Shown here: positions 32,090 to 39,829 of the stretch, one piece after another
How positions within the stretch are numbered: the first letter of the stretch is position 1
Layout: the number at the start of each line of letters is the position of its first letter
Assembly: GCA_036406675.1 (NCBI GenBank)
Contig: DASXAO010000131.1
Location: forward strand, 1 to 64,000
Source: SCGC-AG-212-J23 sp036406675
GTDB lineage: Bacteria > Pseudomonadota > Gammaproteobacteria > Burkholderiales > SG8-39
Direction: 5' to 3'
Length of the DNA: 64,000 bases
Program-made: the position numbers and the translations under genes
Notes under the pieces: generated by a model
The model's input: only the letters and a program-made list of their open reading frames with translations
The model's database searches: none
What the model was told of the DNA's origin: nothing

Positions 32090-32887
32090 CTAGGCGGCGC
32101 CCGACGCCAGGAAGTCGAGCACCGTGCGGTTGTATTCCTCTTCGACCACGTGGTAGGGCATGTGGCCGCCGCGCTCGAACACCTTGAGCTTCGCGCCCGG
32201 GATCGCCTTGGCGAGCGCCTGGGAGAAATACAAAGGCGTGACCATGTCGTCGGTGGCGACGGTGACGAGCGTCGGCGTGCGGATGCGGCCGAGGTCGCGG
32301 CGCCGGTCGAAGCGCATGATCGCCTCGATGCGCGAGAGCACCACGTCGACCGGCGGAAAGCTCGCGGCCTGCTGGCGCTCCTGCTCCGCGGCCAGGGTCT
32401 CGTTCTGCGCCACCCACCAGGGCGGATAGAGCACCGCGCTCGTCGCGCGCAGGTATCCCATCGGCCCGCTGTGGCGCAGCAGCGCATGCCGCGCCTCGAA
32501 CAGCCGGGTGAAGAAGGCGTCGGCGTGCGTCCAGGTTGAGGAGAGCACGAGCTTCTTCAGCCGCTGCGGGTATTCCACGGCGATGATCTGGCCGATCGCG
32601 CCGCCAGTGGAATGGCCGAGGAAGTGCGCCTGCTCGACGCCGAGCGCATCCATCAGGCGCAGCACGTCCTGCGTCATCTGGCCCATGGCGTAGCGCATCG
32701 CCGGCCGGTCGCTCTGCCCGCAGCCACGGTGGTCGTGCACGATCACGCGGTAGCGCCGGGAGAGCTCGGGGATCTGCTTGAAGAAGCTCGCGCCCACGCC
32801 GCCGAGGCCGGGCACCAGCATGAGCGGCTCGCCCGAGCCGTGCGTTTCGTAGTGGAGCGAGCAGTCGCCGATCGAGACCTTTGGCAT
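32090..32887 (-). CDS. Alpha/beta hydrolase (enol-lactonase / RutD-like)
   Basis: A 265-residue cytosolic hydrolase of the type that includes 3-oxoadipate enol-lactonase. Nucleophile Ser93 in GHSTGG, acid Asp in TVATDDMVTP, His in GGHMPYHV near residue 241. The oxyanion segment is VPGLGG, and HDHRGCGQSDRP is the expected loop before the nucleophile elbow. The substrate is probably an ester or lactone from a catabolic pathway; no other pathway genes flank it apart from a Bug receptor 37 bp upstream on the same strand, which may deliver the substrate. Confidence 0.9.
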   Translation of the reverse strand: MPKVSIGDCSLHYETHGSGEPLMLVPGLGGVGASFFKQIPELSRRYRVIVHDHRGCGQSDRPAMRYAMGQMTQDVLRLMDALGVEQAHFLGHSTGGAIGQIIAVEYPQRLKKLVLSSTWTHADAFFTRLFEARHALLRHSGPMGYLRATSAVLYPPWWVAQNETLAAEQERQQAASFPPVDVVLSRIEAIMRFDRRRDLGRIRTPTLVTVATDDMVTPLYFSQALAKAIPGAKLKVFERGGHMPYHVVEEEYNRTVLDFLASGAA

Positions 32888-32924
32888 GCGCCGATACTAC
32901 TTGCTTCCCCGCCGAAGCAAAACC

Positions 32925-33908
32925 CTAGTAAGGCTGCAGCCGCGCGATCTTGAGATCGCTCGCCCACTTCGCGATCTCGGCCTCGACGAACTTCTGCAGG
33001 TAGGCCTGCGAGCGGCGATCCGGGGCTACCACGTCGGCGCCGATCTGCTTGAGCCGCGCCTGCACGAACGGCTGGCCGATGGCGGCGAGCGCCGCCTCGT
33101 GCATCTTCGCGGCGATCGGGTCGGGCACGCCGCGCGGCAGGAACACGGCGAACCAGGTCCACGCCGAGAAGTCGGCGAGGCCTTGCTCGTGCGCGCTCGC
33201 GAGCTCCGGCAGCACCTGGGCGCGGTTGCGCGCCAGGATCGCGATCGCCTTCACGTCCTGCCGGGAGATCGGCGCGATGGCGAGCGATAGCGCCGGGCAG
33301 TAGTAATCGATGCGCTCGGCGACGACGTCGCGCATCGCGGCCACGGCGCCGGTGTACGCCACGTGGTTCGCCTGGATGCCGGCCGCAGCGTTGAACATCG
33401 TGCACACGAGGTGGGTCGAGGAGCCCTCGCCGGCCGAGGCGAACTGGACCGTGCGCGGGTGCGCCTTGGCGTAGGCGACCAGCTCGTCCAGGCGGCTGAC
33501 CGGCAGATTCTTGCGGGCGACGACCACGAACGGCTGCTCGGCGAGCAGCGCCACCGGGGTGAAGTCGGTGATCGCGTTGTACGGCGGCTTCTTGTGCAGC
33601 GTCTGGCTAAGCGCATGGGTGGCCGAGGTGCCGAGCAGCAGCTCGTACCCGTCGGGCGCCGCCTTGGCGACCCTCGCGGCGCCGACCATGCCGCCGCTGC
33701 CGGGGACGTTCTCCACGTTGACGGGTTGTCCCAGGAACTGCGCGAGGCGCGGCGCAAGCATGCGCGCGAGGATGTCGTCGTCGCCGCCGGCCGCGAACGG
33801 CACCACCAGGGTGAGGTCGTGCGCCGGCCAGTCCTGCGCGGTCGCCGGGACCCCCGCCGCGGCGCATGCCGCGGCGAGGCCCATGACCCAGAGCGTTCCT
33901 CTTCGCAT
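32925..33908 (-). CDS. Bug/TctC-type solute receptor (4)
   Basis: A 327-residue receptor. Signal peptide MRRGTLWVMGLAAACAAAG to ATAQ, then HDLTLVVPFAAGGDDDILARM with an unusual Asp-Asp-Asp in the first ligand loop, and VNVENVPGSGGMVGAARVAKAAPDGYELL. The acidic triplet could favour a cationic or less acidic ligand than the usual carboxylates. It sits upstream of the alpha/beta hydrolase (37-bp gap), a likely receptor-enzyme pair. Confidence 0.9.
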   Translation of the reverse strand: MRRGTLWVMGLAAACAAAGVPATAQDWPAHDLTLVVPFAAGGDDDILARMLAPRLAQFLGQPVNVENVPGSGGMVGAARVAKAAPDGYELLLGTSATHALSQTLHKKPPYNAITDFTPVALLAEQPFVVVARKNLPVSRLDELVAYAKAHPRTVQFASAGEGSSTHLVCTMFNAAAGIQANHVAYTGAVAAMRDVVAERIDYYCPALSLAIAPISRQDVKAIAILARNRAQVLPELASAHEQGLADFSAWTWFAVFLPRGVPDPIAAKMHEAALAAIGQPFVQARLKQIGADVVAPDRRSQAYLQKFVEAEIAKWASDLKIARLQPY

Positions 33909-33983
33909 GGCCCTATTTTGCTGGGCCGCGCGAGCAGCGCTCAGGAACTACTGAACAAAATCAGAGAACTTGCGCCGGGAGAG

Positions 33984-34394
33984 CTAGAAGTCGAGCCCGA
34001 TCATGGGCCCGATGGCGGCCGTGCCGTCGCCGAGCGCGGCGAGCACAAGTAAGCCCACGATCCAGAACGCCGGATACTCCCAGCCGCCGTCCTTGTTCGT
34101 GAACAGCCACCCGTTCTTACCGTGAACCAGCACGATCGTGCCGAGGATGAGCGGAACGAGGCCGAGCGCCACCCAGCGCGTCGCGATCCCGAAGAGCAGC
34201 AGCAGTCCTCCTCCGACCTCCGCGGCGATGGTGAAGTAGGCAAGAGCGCCTGGCACGCCCAGCGACTGGAAGTACTTCACCGTGCCGGGAATGGTGAACA
34301 CTCGCAGCTTGAGCCACGCATGCGCAAAGAACATGGCGGCGAGCGAAAGGCGCAGCAGCAGTGCCGCGACATCCACGAGCTCGGGGTTTTTCAT
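33984..34394 (-). CDS. DoxX-family membrane protein
   Basis: A 136-residue protein with four hydrophobic helices: AALLLRLSLAAMFFAHAWLKL, GALAYFTIAAEVGGGLLLLFG, VALGLVPLILGTIVLVH, FWIVGLLVLAALG. The first two match DoxX/YphA family signatures (RLSLAAMFFAHAWLKL, E in the second helix). Homologues are linked to thiosulfate oxidation, redox stress or surfactant-like membrane roles. Start at 34394 (MKNPELVD) has a strong Shine-Dalgarno (GGGAGAGG). The gene stands alone; the diheme cytochrome gene follows upstream on its strand after 106 bp. Confidence 0.85.
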   Translation of the reverse strand: MKNPELVDVAALLLRLSLAAMFFAHAWLKLRVFTIPGTVKYFQSLGVPGALAYFTIAAEVGGGLLLLFGIATRWVALGLVPLILGTIVLVHGKNGWLFTNKDGGWEYPAFWIVGLLVLAALGDGTAAIGPMIGLDF

Positions 34395-34500
34395 TGCGCC
34401 TCTCCCTGAGAGGCATTCTAGACTGCTTCCTAGGAACCAAGGCAAGAGGCCAGCAACCCTCCGCTCGTGGCTGCGGGCCTCCCAATCCGAGCTTCGCTCT

Positions 34501-35835
34501 CTAAAGCGATTTCAGATACTCGATGAGGTCTGTCTTTTCCTGGGCGTTCAGCCCGAGCCGGAAGTTCCGGTCGTAGTGGTCGATCACGGCTGCCAGGTCC
34601 GGGAAGCGGCCATCGTGATAGAAGCCGCCCTTCTGATGGGTCCACAGGCCGGCGAGCGGCGCCGTGCGGTACTTGTGCGTCGGCGAGCGGTCGGCCTGGA
34701 ACGAGTCGATGCCCATCTCCTCCGGCGAGTGCAGATTCTCCCCGGGCTCCGTATAGGTAGGCGCCACGTGGCAGGTCGAGCACTGCCCTCGGCCGTCGAA
34801 AACTTCTTTCCCGCGCGCGGCGGCCGCTACGTCGAAGCTGCCCCTGGGCGCCCTGGGCGAAGGAATGGCCAGCTGATAGAAGTGCAGCGCCGGCAGCTTG
34901 CCGCTTACGAGATCGGGCGTGCCACGGGTATTGAACGAGCCGCTCTTCGCCGCGACGGGATACTGGTCGGGATTGTTCAGCCGCTGGTCGAAGAACGTCC
35001 CCGAGCCGTGCATCTCGGTCGCCGCGACGTAGGCGTTCCAGTACGGCACCGAGCCGAAACCGGTCCAGGTATGGAGGTTCACGCCGGCAAGGCCGAACGC
35101 GGGCGGTATCAGCGTGCCCGCCTGCCCGCCGTCGGGCCGGAAGGCCTTGCCGTCCTTGTCCAATACGGCGTCGAAGCGGCCCGGACCCCAGCTCGTCAGC
35201 ACTTTCTTGACGGTCGCTTCATCGACGCCGAGGAGATCGGTGAACGGCTTGAGATTGGGAGCGAGCGAGAGGATCAAGCCGATGTTCAGGTCGCGATTCG
35301 CCCAGCCGTCCAGGCGCCTGCCGATGCCCGGGGCAAACGAGTCGTCGACCTGCGAGTGGCACAGGGCGCACTGCGCGCCGAGCGACTGGATCTTTCCGGA
35401 CGGGTCGAACTTACCGGTGAGTCCGACGACGGCTTTGAGCTGCAGCAGCGCGAGGGTGGTGGCCGGGTCGTCGAGATCGACCTTGCCGGCGCGGATCCGG
35501 GCCCTCAGGTTCTCCGGCAGCGCGTCCGCGTCGACCTTGAGGCCGACGGCGAGCGCGGTCTTCGGGCTCACGCCGGGACCGACACCGCCGTTCTTCGCCC
35601 CGGCGATGGCTTTGTGCAGCTGCAGCGCATCGCCGAAGAAGGCCTCCGAGCCGAACGTGTCGAAGCGGAAGATCTGCCTGCCCTCCGCGACCGCGTTGCG
35701 CGCGTGCGCGACGATATTGCGATCGTTTTGGGACAGGGCGCGCTCGTCGCCGTCCCTGCCTTCGTCCGCTCCGGCGAGCATGGTGAACGCGATGACGGAA
35801 AGACCGACGGTCGAAGCGAGAGCGAGTGCGCGCAT
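34501..35835 (-). CDS. Diheme cytochrome c (cytochrome c peroxidase / MauG family)
   Basis: A 444-residue periplasmic protein. Signal peptide MRALALASTVGLSVIAFTML to about AGA; heme-binding CALCH at 156-160 and CSTCH at 352-356. The C-terminal GGFYHDGRFPDLAAVIDHYDRNFRLGLNAQEKTDLIEYLKSL is the family's end motif. Bacterial diheme peroxidases reduce hydrogen peroxide; MauG-like members oxidise other proteins. The spacing between the hemes is about 196 residues, wider than the roughly 145 of classical CcpA enzymes, so I would not assert peroxidase activity. Start at 35835 follows AGGATCG. No partner electron donor adjoins it. Confidence 0.88.
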   Translation of the reverse strand: MRALALASTVGLSVIAFTMLAGADEGRDGDERALSQNDRNIVAHARNAVAEGRQIFRFDTFGSEAFFGDALQLHKAIAGAKNGGVGPGVSPKTALAVGLKVDADALPENLRARIRAGKVDLDDPATTLALLQLKAVVGLTGKFDPSGKIQSLGAQCALCHSQVDDSFAPGIGRRLDGWANRDLNIGLILSLAPNLKPFTDLLGVDEATVKKVLTSWGPGRFDAVLDKDGKAFRPDGGQAGTLIPPAFGLAGVNLHTWTGFGSVPYWNAYVAATEMHGSGTFFDQRLNNPDQYPVAAKSGSFNTRGTPDLVSGKLPALHFYQLAIPSPRAPRGSFDVAAAARGKEVFDGRGQCSTCHVAPTYTEPGENLHSPEEMGIDSFQADRSPTHKYRTAPLAGLWTHQKGGFYHDGRFPDLAAVIDHYDRNFRLGLNAQEKTDLIEYLKSL

Positions 35836-35955
35836 GGGGCGATCCTGATTGTTGGTGACCCGCATTGGATGCGCCGGCGTGCGCGCGCGTTTCCGGAACG
35901 GTGCCAACAAATATTTGCGCCGAGCTGGAACACCGCCAGGCCTCGCAGCATCAAA

Positions 35956-36801
35956 TCAATCTTCGTGCGGCCGCAGCGCCCCGGGGATGCGCTGCTTCTC
36001 GAGGCCGCCCTTCTGCAGCCAGCGGCGCGTCTGCTCCGCGGCGCGCTCGATCAGCTCTCCGGCGCGCGAAAAGTCGTAAGGCGAAACCGCCAGCGGGCAG
36101 AGCGGCGGCACCGTCACGATCTCGACCTTTCCGCCGCAGCGCTCGAGGTCCATGACCAGCTGGTGCGCGATCATCAGCGTGATCGCGTGCAGCGCGGTGG
36201 CGACGGCGCCGCGCGGCGGGCTCTCCAGCGCGCAGGCGTAGCCGCTCGGCAGCACCAGCAGGCGCGACGCGCCGAGCTCCAGCGCGACGCGGATCGGCGT
36301 ATTGCTCGCCACGGCTCCGTCCACGAGGTGATGATCGCCCACGCGCACCGGGGGAAACGCGCCCGGGATCGCGCAGCTCGCGAGCACCGCTTCCACCGCC
36401 GGGCCGCTCGAGAGCTTCACCAGCGCGCCGCCGAGGATGTCGGTCGCGACCACGTGCACCGGAATCGAAGCGCGTTCCAGCTCTCTATACGGCAGGTGCG
36501 CCTCGAGGAGCCGGCGCATGCCGCCGGGATCGACCAGCGAGCTGCTGCGCGTGATCGCGCCCATCATGCTGCGCCAGGTGATCGGAAAGACGTCGCGGCG
36601 GCGGAGCTTGCGCCAGATCGCCTCGAGCTGCTGCACGCCTTCCAGGCTCGGCGCGCCGGCCAGGTAGGCCCCGTTGATCGCACCGACCGACGAGCCCACC
36701 ACCATGTCCGGCTTGACGCCGTGCGCGAAAAGCTCGCGCAGCATCCCGACCTGCACCGCCCCGATGCTGCCGCCGCCGGCGAGCACGAAGGCGGTGCTCA
36801 C
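35956..36801 (-). CDS. Patatin-like phospholipase
   Basis: A 281-residue patatin-family hydrolase. Oxyanion loop GGGSIG near residues 9-14, nucleophile in VGSSVGAINGAYLAG (GxSxG) and the catalytic dyad Asp in LVDGAVASNTP (DGA). It cleaves fatty acids from phospholipids or acyl lipids. No signal peptide; RssA-like members of this size stay cytosolic or on the membrane. GTG start at 36801. It follows the flavin-reductase gene by 21 bp and is third in the operon CDGSH - FNR - patatin. Confidence 0.9.
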   Translation of the reverse strand: MSTAFVLAGGGSIGAVQVGMLRELFAHGVKPDMVVGSSVGAINGAYLAGAPSLEGVQQLEAIWRKLRRRDVFPITWRSMMGAITRSSSLVDPGGMRRLLEAHLPYRELERASIPVHVVATDILGGALVKLSSGPAVEAVLASCAIPGAFPPVRVGDHHLVDGAVASNTPIRVALELGASRLLVLPSGYACALESPPRGAVATALHAITLMIAHQLVMDLERCGGKVEIVTVPPLCPLAVSPYDFSRAGELIERAAEQTRRWLQKGGLEKQRIPGALRPHED

Positions 36802-36822
36802 GCGGCGGACCCGCGCGCCGGG

Positions 36823-37515
36823 CTAGTAGCCGAAGAACTCTTCGCTGCGCACGTCATCGGCGGCGACGCCGTTACGCGCAAGGATCGCCTTCATCGCCTC
36901 GACCATGGCGGGCGGCCCGGCGAGGTAGTACACCGGCGACGCCGCCTCGCCGGCGAAGCGCTTCAGCTTGTCCTGGTCGAGAAAGCCTTCGGCATCGGTC
37001 ATCGGCGCGAGCAGCCGGAAGCGCGGGCTGCGGCCCGCGAGCGCCTGCAGCTCGTCGAGGAACGCCGCGTGCTCGCGGCGCCGGTTCGAGTACGCGAGGT
37101 ACAGGCGGTGCTCGAGCCCTTCGTGCTCGGCGGACCTCAGCATGCTCCTGAACGGGGTGATGCCGATGCCGCCCGCGATGAAGACCGCCGCCCGCGCCGG
37201 ATCCTCGTGCAGCGTCATGTTGCCGAGCGGCCCGACCAGCCTGACCTTCGCCCCGGCCGGCAGGGCTTTCAGCGCGCGCTTGTAGTGGCTTCCCTCGCGC
37301 ATGCGCGTCGCAACCACCAGCTCGCTTTCGTGCGGCGCGCTCGCAAGCGAGAAGGTGCGGCGCGCGCTGTTCGCCTCCGGCGGCGGCTCGAGCAGCACGA
37401 AGTTCGCCGACTGGCCGGCCTTGAAGTCGAAGCCGGCCGGCTTTTCGAAGCGGAACGCGACGGTGCCGTCGGCGACCTCCTCGTGGCCGGCGAGCGTCAC
37501 CTCGTGGCGGGCCAT
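36823..37515 (-). CDS. FAD/NAD(P)-binding oxidoreductase (ferredoxin-reductase type)
   Basis: A 230-residue ferredoxin-NADP reductase-like protein with no iron-sulfur domain. FAD is bound by ARRTFSLASAP (RxYSxxS type); NAD(P) by FIAGGIGITPFRSML and YYLAGPPAMVEAMKAI; the C-terminus SEEFFGY ends in an aromatic residue as in FNRs that stack on the flavin. It should pass electrons between NAD(P)H and a small redox protein. The adjacent upstream gene (1-bp gap) encodes a CDGSH iron-sulfur protein, the obvious candidate partner. Confidence 0.9.
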   Translation of the reverse strand: MARHEVTLAGHEEVADGTVAFRFEKPAGFDFKAGQSANFVLLEPPPEANSARRTFSLASAPHESELVVATRMREGSHYKRALKALPAGAKVRLVGPLGNMTLHEDPARAAVFIAGGIGITPFRSMLRSAEHEGLEHRLYLAYSNRRREHAAFLDELQALAGRSPRFRLLAPMTDAEGFLDQDKLKRFAGEAASPVYYLAGPPAMVEAMKAILARNGVAADDVRSEEFFGY

Positions 37516-37516
37516 G

Positions 37517-37738
37517 TCAGAACGTGCGGATTTCCGGGAACTGGTCCGGCGTCTCGTGGCGCTCGCCGTCCTCGTCGTACCAGTAGACCTTGCCCGGCTT
37601 TTCGTCGAGCGTCAGCTTGTGCGAGCCGTCGCAGAACGGCTGGTTCTGCGACAGGCCGCAGCGGCAAAGCCATTCCTCCTTGCCGTTGATCATGTAGGGG
37701 GCCGGTTCGTTGGCGGTGCGTTTGACGAGGCGTGCCAT
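37517..37738 (-). CDS. CDGSH-type iron-sulfur protein
   Basis: A 73-residue protein with one CDGSH motif, CRCGLSQNQPFCDGSH, in which three Cys and one His bind a [2Fe-2S] cluster. The single motif and N-terminal basic patch resemble bacterial mitoNEET-like proteins that dimerise. Start at 37738 is set by AAGGAG, 8 bases ahead. Cluster ligation by one His makes such proteins redox-active and able to give up their cluster. Its flavin-reductase neighbour may reduce it. Confidence 0.93.
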   Translation of the reverse strand: MARLVKRTANEPAPYMINGKEEWLCRCGLSQNQPFCDGSHKLTLDEKPGKVYWYDEDGERHETPDQFPEIRTF

Positions 37739-37793
37739 GCGCTTCTCCTTTTGGGCTCGCACATTGGATGGCGCGGAGCGCCACGGCGTTTCA

Positions 37794-37825
37794 GGGGATA
37801 CAGCGGCGCCGGCCGCTTATTCCCC
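37794..37825 (-). terminator. Hairpin downstream of the Rieske-SBP operon
   Basis: Arms AGCGGC and GCCGCT around GCCG, extended outward by GGGGA and TCCCC after a 3-nt internal mismatch on each side, giving about 11 paired bases. It immediately follows the stop of the substrate-binding-like gene (37825). No T-run follows, so intrinsic termination is uncertain; it may instead shield the 3' end or attenuate read-through into the CDGSH operon 56 bp further on. Confidence 0.45.
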
Positions 37826-38685
37826 TACGGGGTCAGGGATACGCAGGCATCCTCGTACTTGCCCTGTCCCATCGCGCCGTCTTCGAAGATCCCTCGCTCT
37901 CGGATCCAGCGGAAAGAGTCGTCGAAGACCTCCTTGGTGTACGGCTCGAACACGATGCGCTCGCCGGGACCCCAGCGGCGAGTGTCCATCTGCGAAAGGA
38001 AGCGTTTGGGGAACTCGTTGCGGTAGTGCTTCGTGTAGAGCTCGGGCCGCAGGTCGATGTCGCGCTGCGCAAGGCGCAGGGCGGCGAAGTATTTCTTCAG
38101 GTCCTCGCGGTCTGGATTGCCGGTGATCATGGTGGCCATCATGAAGCTGGTGTCGATCACCTTGCGGAAGCCGAGCTGCTCCAGGAAATAGTACGGCCCG
38201 GAGAACACCGCCGCCGCCGGCACCTGCCGGTCGACGAGCTTCTCCAGCCGCGAAAACAGGATCCCGTCGGCGAAGGAGAGCTTGATGTCGGAGAGCCCCA
38301 TGTACTGCTCGAGCGCCTGGATCGTCGAGTAGTGGCTGCCCGACTGGTAGCCGACCGAGATCGGCACGCCCTTCAGGTCGCCCGGGTGCCGGATGTCGGA
38401 CTCCGGCGGCACGAACACCCCCGACGGCGCGACCGAGTAGCAGTCGGCGTAGAGCTTGCCGTGGCCCACCGACGCGGCGACGTTCACCGTCCAGTGGCAG
38501 GCGCAGCTCACGTTGGTGTCGCGGCCTTTCTCGATGTTCTGGAAGGCGCCCACCTTGTCGGGCGTGGCGTGGTTCTCGAACACGCCCTGGAATTCGTAGT
38601 CGAGGCCCTGCGCCTTGAAGTAGCCCTTCTCCTCGGCGACCCATTCGTGCAGGCGGAAATGCGGCGTGATGGCGAACTTAGGCAT
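37825..38685 (-). CDS. Substrate-binding-protein-like (NMT1/SsuA fold) protein without a signal peptide
   Basis: A 286-residue protein of the ABC substrate-binding type II fold: ITPHFRLHEWVAEEKGYFKAQGLDYEF, KGVPISVGYQSGSHYSTIQALEQ, and FSGPYYFLEQLGFRKVIDTSFM. It begins MPKFAITPH with no Sec signal or lipobox, and no ABC permease or ATPase is near. Cytosolic proteins with this fold can be enzymes (4,5-dihydroxyphthalate decarboxylase, THI5-type). Its start overlaps the Rieske oxygenase stop by 8 bp. Whether it binds the oxygenase product or catalyses the next step is open. Confidence 0.8.
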   Translation of the reverse strand: MPKFAITPHFRLHEWVAEEKGYFKAQGLDYEFQGVFENHATPDKVGAFQNIEKGRDTNVSCACHWTVNVAASVGHGKLYADCYSVAPSGVFVPPESDIRHPGDLKGVPISVGYQSGSHYSTIQALEQYMGLSDIKLSFADGILFSRLEKLVDRQVPAAAVFSGPYYFLEQLGFRKVIDTSFMMATMITGNPDREDLKKYFAALRLAQRDIDLRPELYTKHYRNEFPKRFLSQMDTRRWGPGERIVFEPYTKEVFDDSFRWIRERGIFEDGAMGQGKYEDACVSLTP

Positions 38686-39751
38686 GTGCGGGTTCCTTGG
38701 TGGATGCAGCAGTTTTTTCCTCGGAAATCCTTTTTTCGAGCGTCCTTCTGAAATGCGCCAGGGGCGCGTCGGCGACGATGGCGTTCATCCGGAAGTCCGG
38801 GTCGGCGTCGAGCGTCTCCTGCTGGCCCTCGATGATGAACTTGTCTTCCATGAAGCCCTCGACCATGCTGTCGCGCAGCGAAAGCGCGATGGCGGGATTG
38901 TCGAGGTCGTAGTCGTGCAGGTAATCCCAGAAGAAGTGGGTCGAGCGCTGCGTCTCGGGCGTGAAGAACTGGCAGTTGCGGTACTGCTTCGCGCCCTCGA
39001 GGTTGCCCTCGCGCGCACCGCTGCCTGCGGGCGAGAACAGCGTCTCCATGAAGAAGATGCCCGGCACGTACATGCGCGCAATGTTTCGGCGGTCGACCTT
39101 TCCGGCCTGAGGCACCACCTTCTTGTGGAACGGAGGCGCGTCGGCGCCCAGGTGCCAGCGCTCGACGCGGAACCCGTCCTCGAGGCGCTCGATGGCGGTC
39201 GGCTTGGACTTGTACGCGTACTCCTCCGAGCCGCCGAGCGTCTTCGTGTGGACGAAGGCGAGGTGCGCGAAGTCGGAGAGGTTGTCGACGATGAGAAGGT
39301 AGTTCGCCTTGTAGTGCATGTAGTCCGGCCGGCCGCGCCACGCCGGGTCACGCAGATAAGGAAAGTCGAGGATCTTGCGCGGATCGGCGAGCGCCCGGTC
39401 GCCCATCCAGATCCACACCAGGCGGTCGCGCTCCAGCACCGGGTAGCTCTTCACGCCGAGGTTCTTCGGAATGTTGTCCTGCCCGGGGATCTGGATGCAC
39501 TTCCCGGTGGGGTCGAACTTGAGGCCGTGGTACATGCAGCGCACGTCGTCGCCCTCGCGGCGGCCGTTGGAGAGCTTGGCGCCGCGGTGGCAGCAGCGGT
39601 TGTCCAGCGCCACGACGCGGCCGCTGTCGCCCTTGTAGAGCAGCACCGGCTTATCCAGGATGGTGCGCGCGAGGAGCCGGCCGTCGGCGAGCTCGTGGTC
39701 CCAGGCGGCGACGTACCAGGTATTGGTCAGAAAGCCCACGCGGATCTCCAT
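38678..39751 (-). CDS. Rieske non-heme iron oxygenase, oxygenase subunit (VanA-like)
   Basis: A 357-residue oxygenase. Rieske [2Fe-2S] ligands are Cys53-x-His55 (CCHRG) and Cys72-x-x-His75 (CMYHG). The mononuclear iron site is Asp160, His163 and His168 in NLSDFAHLAFVHTK. Layout and length match vanillate O-demethylase and related aromatic-acid mono-oxygenases. It needs a reductase; none adjoins it, but flavin reductases lie at 36823-37515 and at 63641-64000. The divergent LysR and the coupled substrate-binding-like gene form one locus. The substrate is probably an aromatic acid; the methoxy type is inference. Confidence 0.92.
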   Translation of the reverse strand: MEIRVGFLTNTWYVAAWDHELADGRLLARTILDKPVLLYKGDSGRVVALDNRCCHRGAKLSNGRREGDDVRCMYHGLKFDPTGKCIQIPGQDNIPKNLGVKSYPVLERDRLVWIWMGDRALADPRKILDFPYLRDPAWRGRPDYMHYKANYLLIVDNLSDFAHLAFVHTKTLGGSEEYAYKSKPTAIERLEDGFRVERWHLGADAPPFHKKVVPQAGKVDRRNIARMYVPGIFFMETLFSPAGSGAREGNLEGAKQYRNCQFFTPETQRSTHFFWDYLHDYDLDNPAIALSLRDSMVEGFMEDKFIIEGQQETLDADPDFRMNAIVADAPLAHFRRTLEKRISEEKTAASTKEPAHA

Positions 39752-39807
39752 TGAAGGTCGCAGTTTAGGAAAGTGCGCGGCAGCGATAAATTGCCGTCGC
39801 CGGATAG

Positions 39808-39829
39808 ATTGTTCAGAATACCGAACAAT
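39808..39829. promoter_or_regulatory. LysR-type binding site over the lysR start codon
   Basis: Arms ATTGTTC (39808-39814) and GAACAAT (39823-39829) with an 8-bp centre, a perfect 7-bp dyad; the right arm overlaps the ATG of lysR (39828). It contains the T-N11-A pattern expected for LysR regulators and lies 57 bp from the Rieske gene start. This position suits autorepression of lysR together with control of the divergent oxygenase operon. Confidence 0.6.

Noticed and set aside
34282..37689. Plus-strand open frame of 1135 codons
   Set aside because: It runs antisense to DoxX, the diheme cytochrome, patatin and the flavin reductase, which all carry clear family motifs. No domain is visible in it.
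38666..39754. Plus-strand open frame of 362 codons opposite the Rieske gene
   Set aside because: Exact antisense of a gene with all Rieske and iron ligands; no domain.
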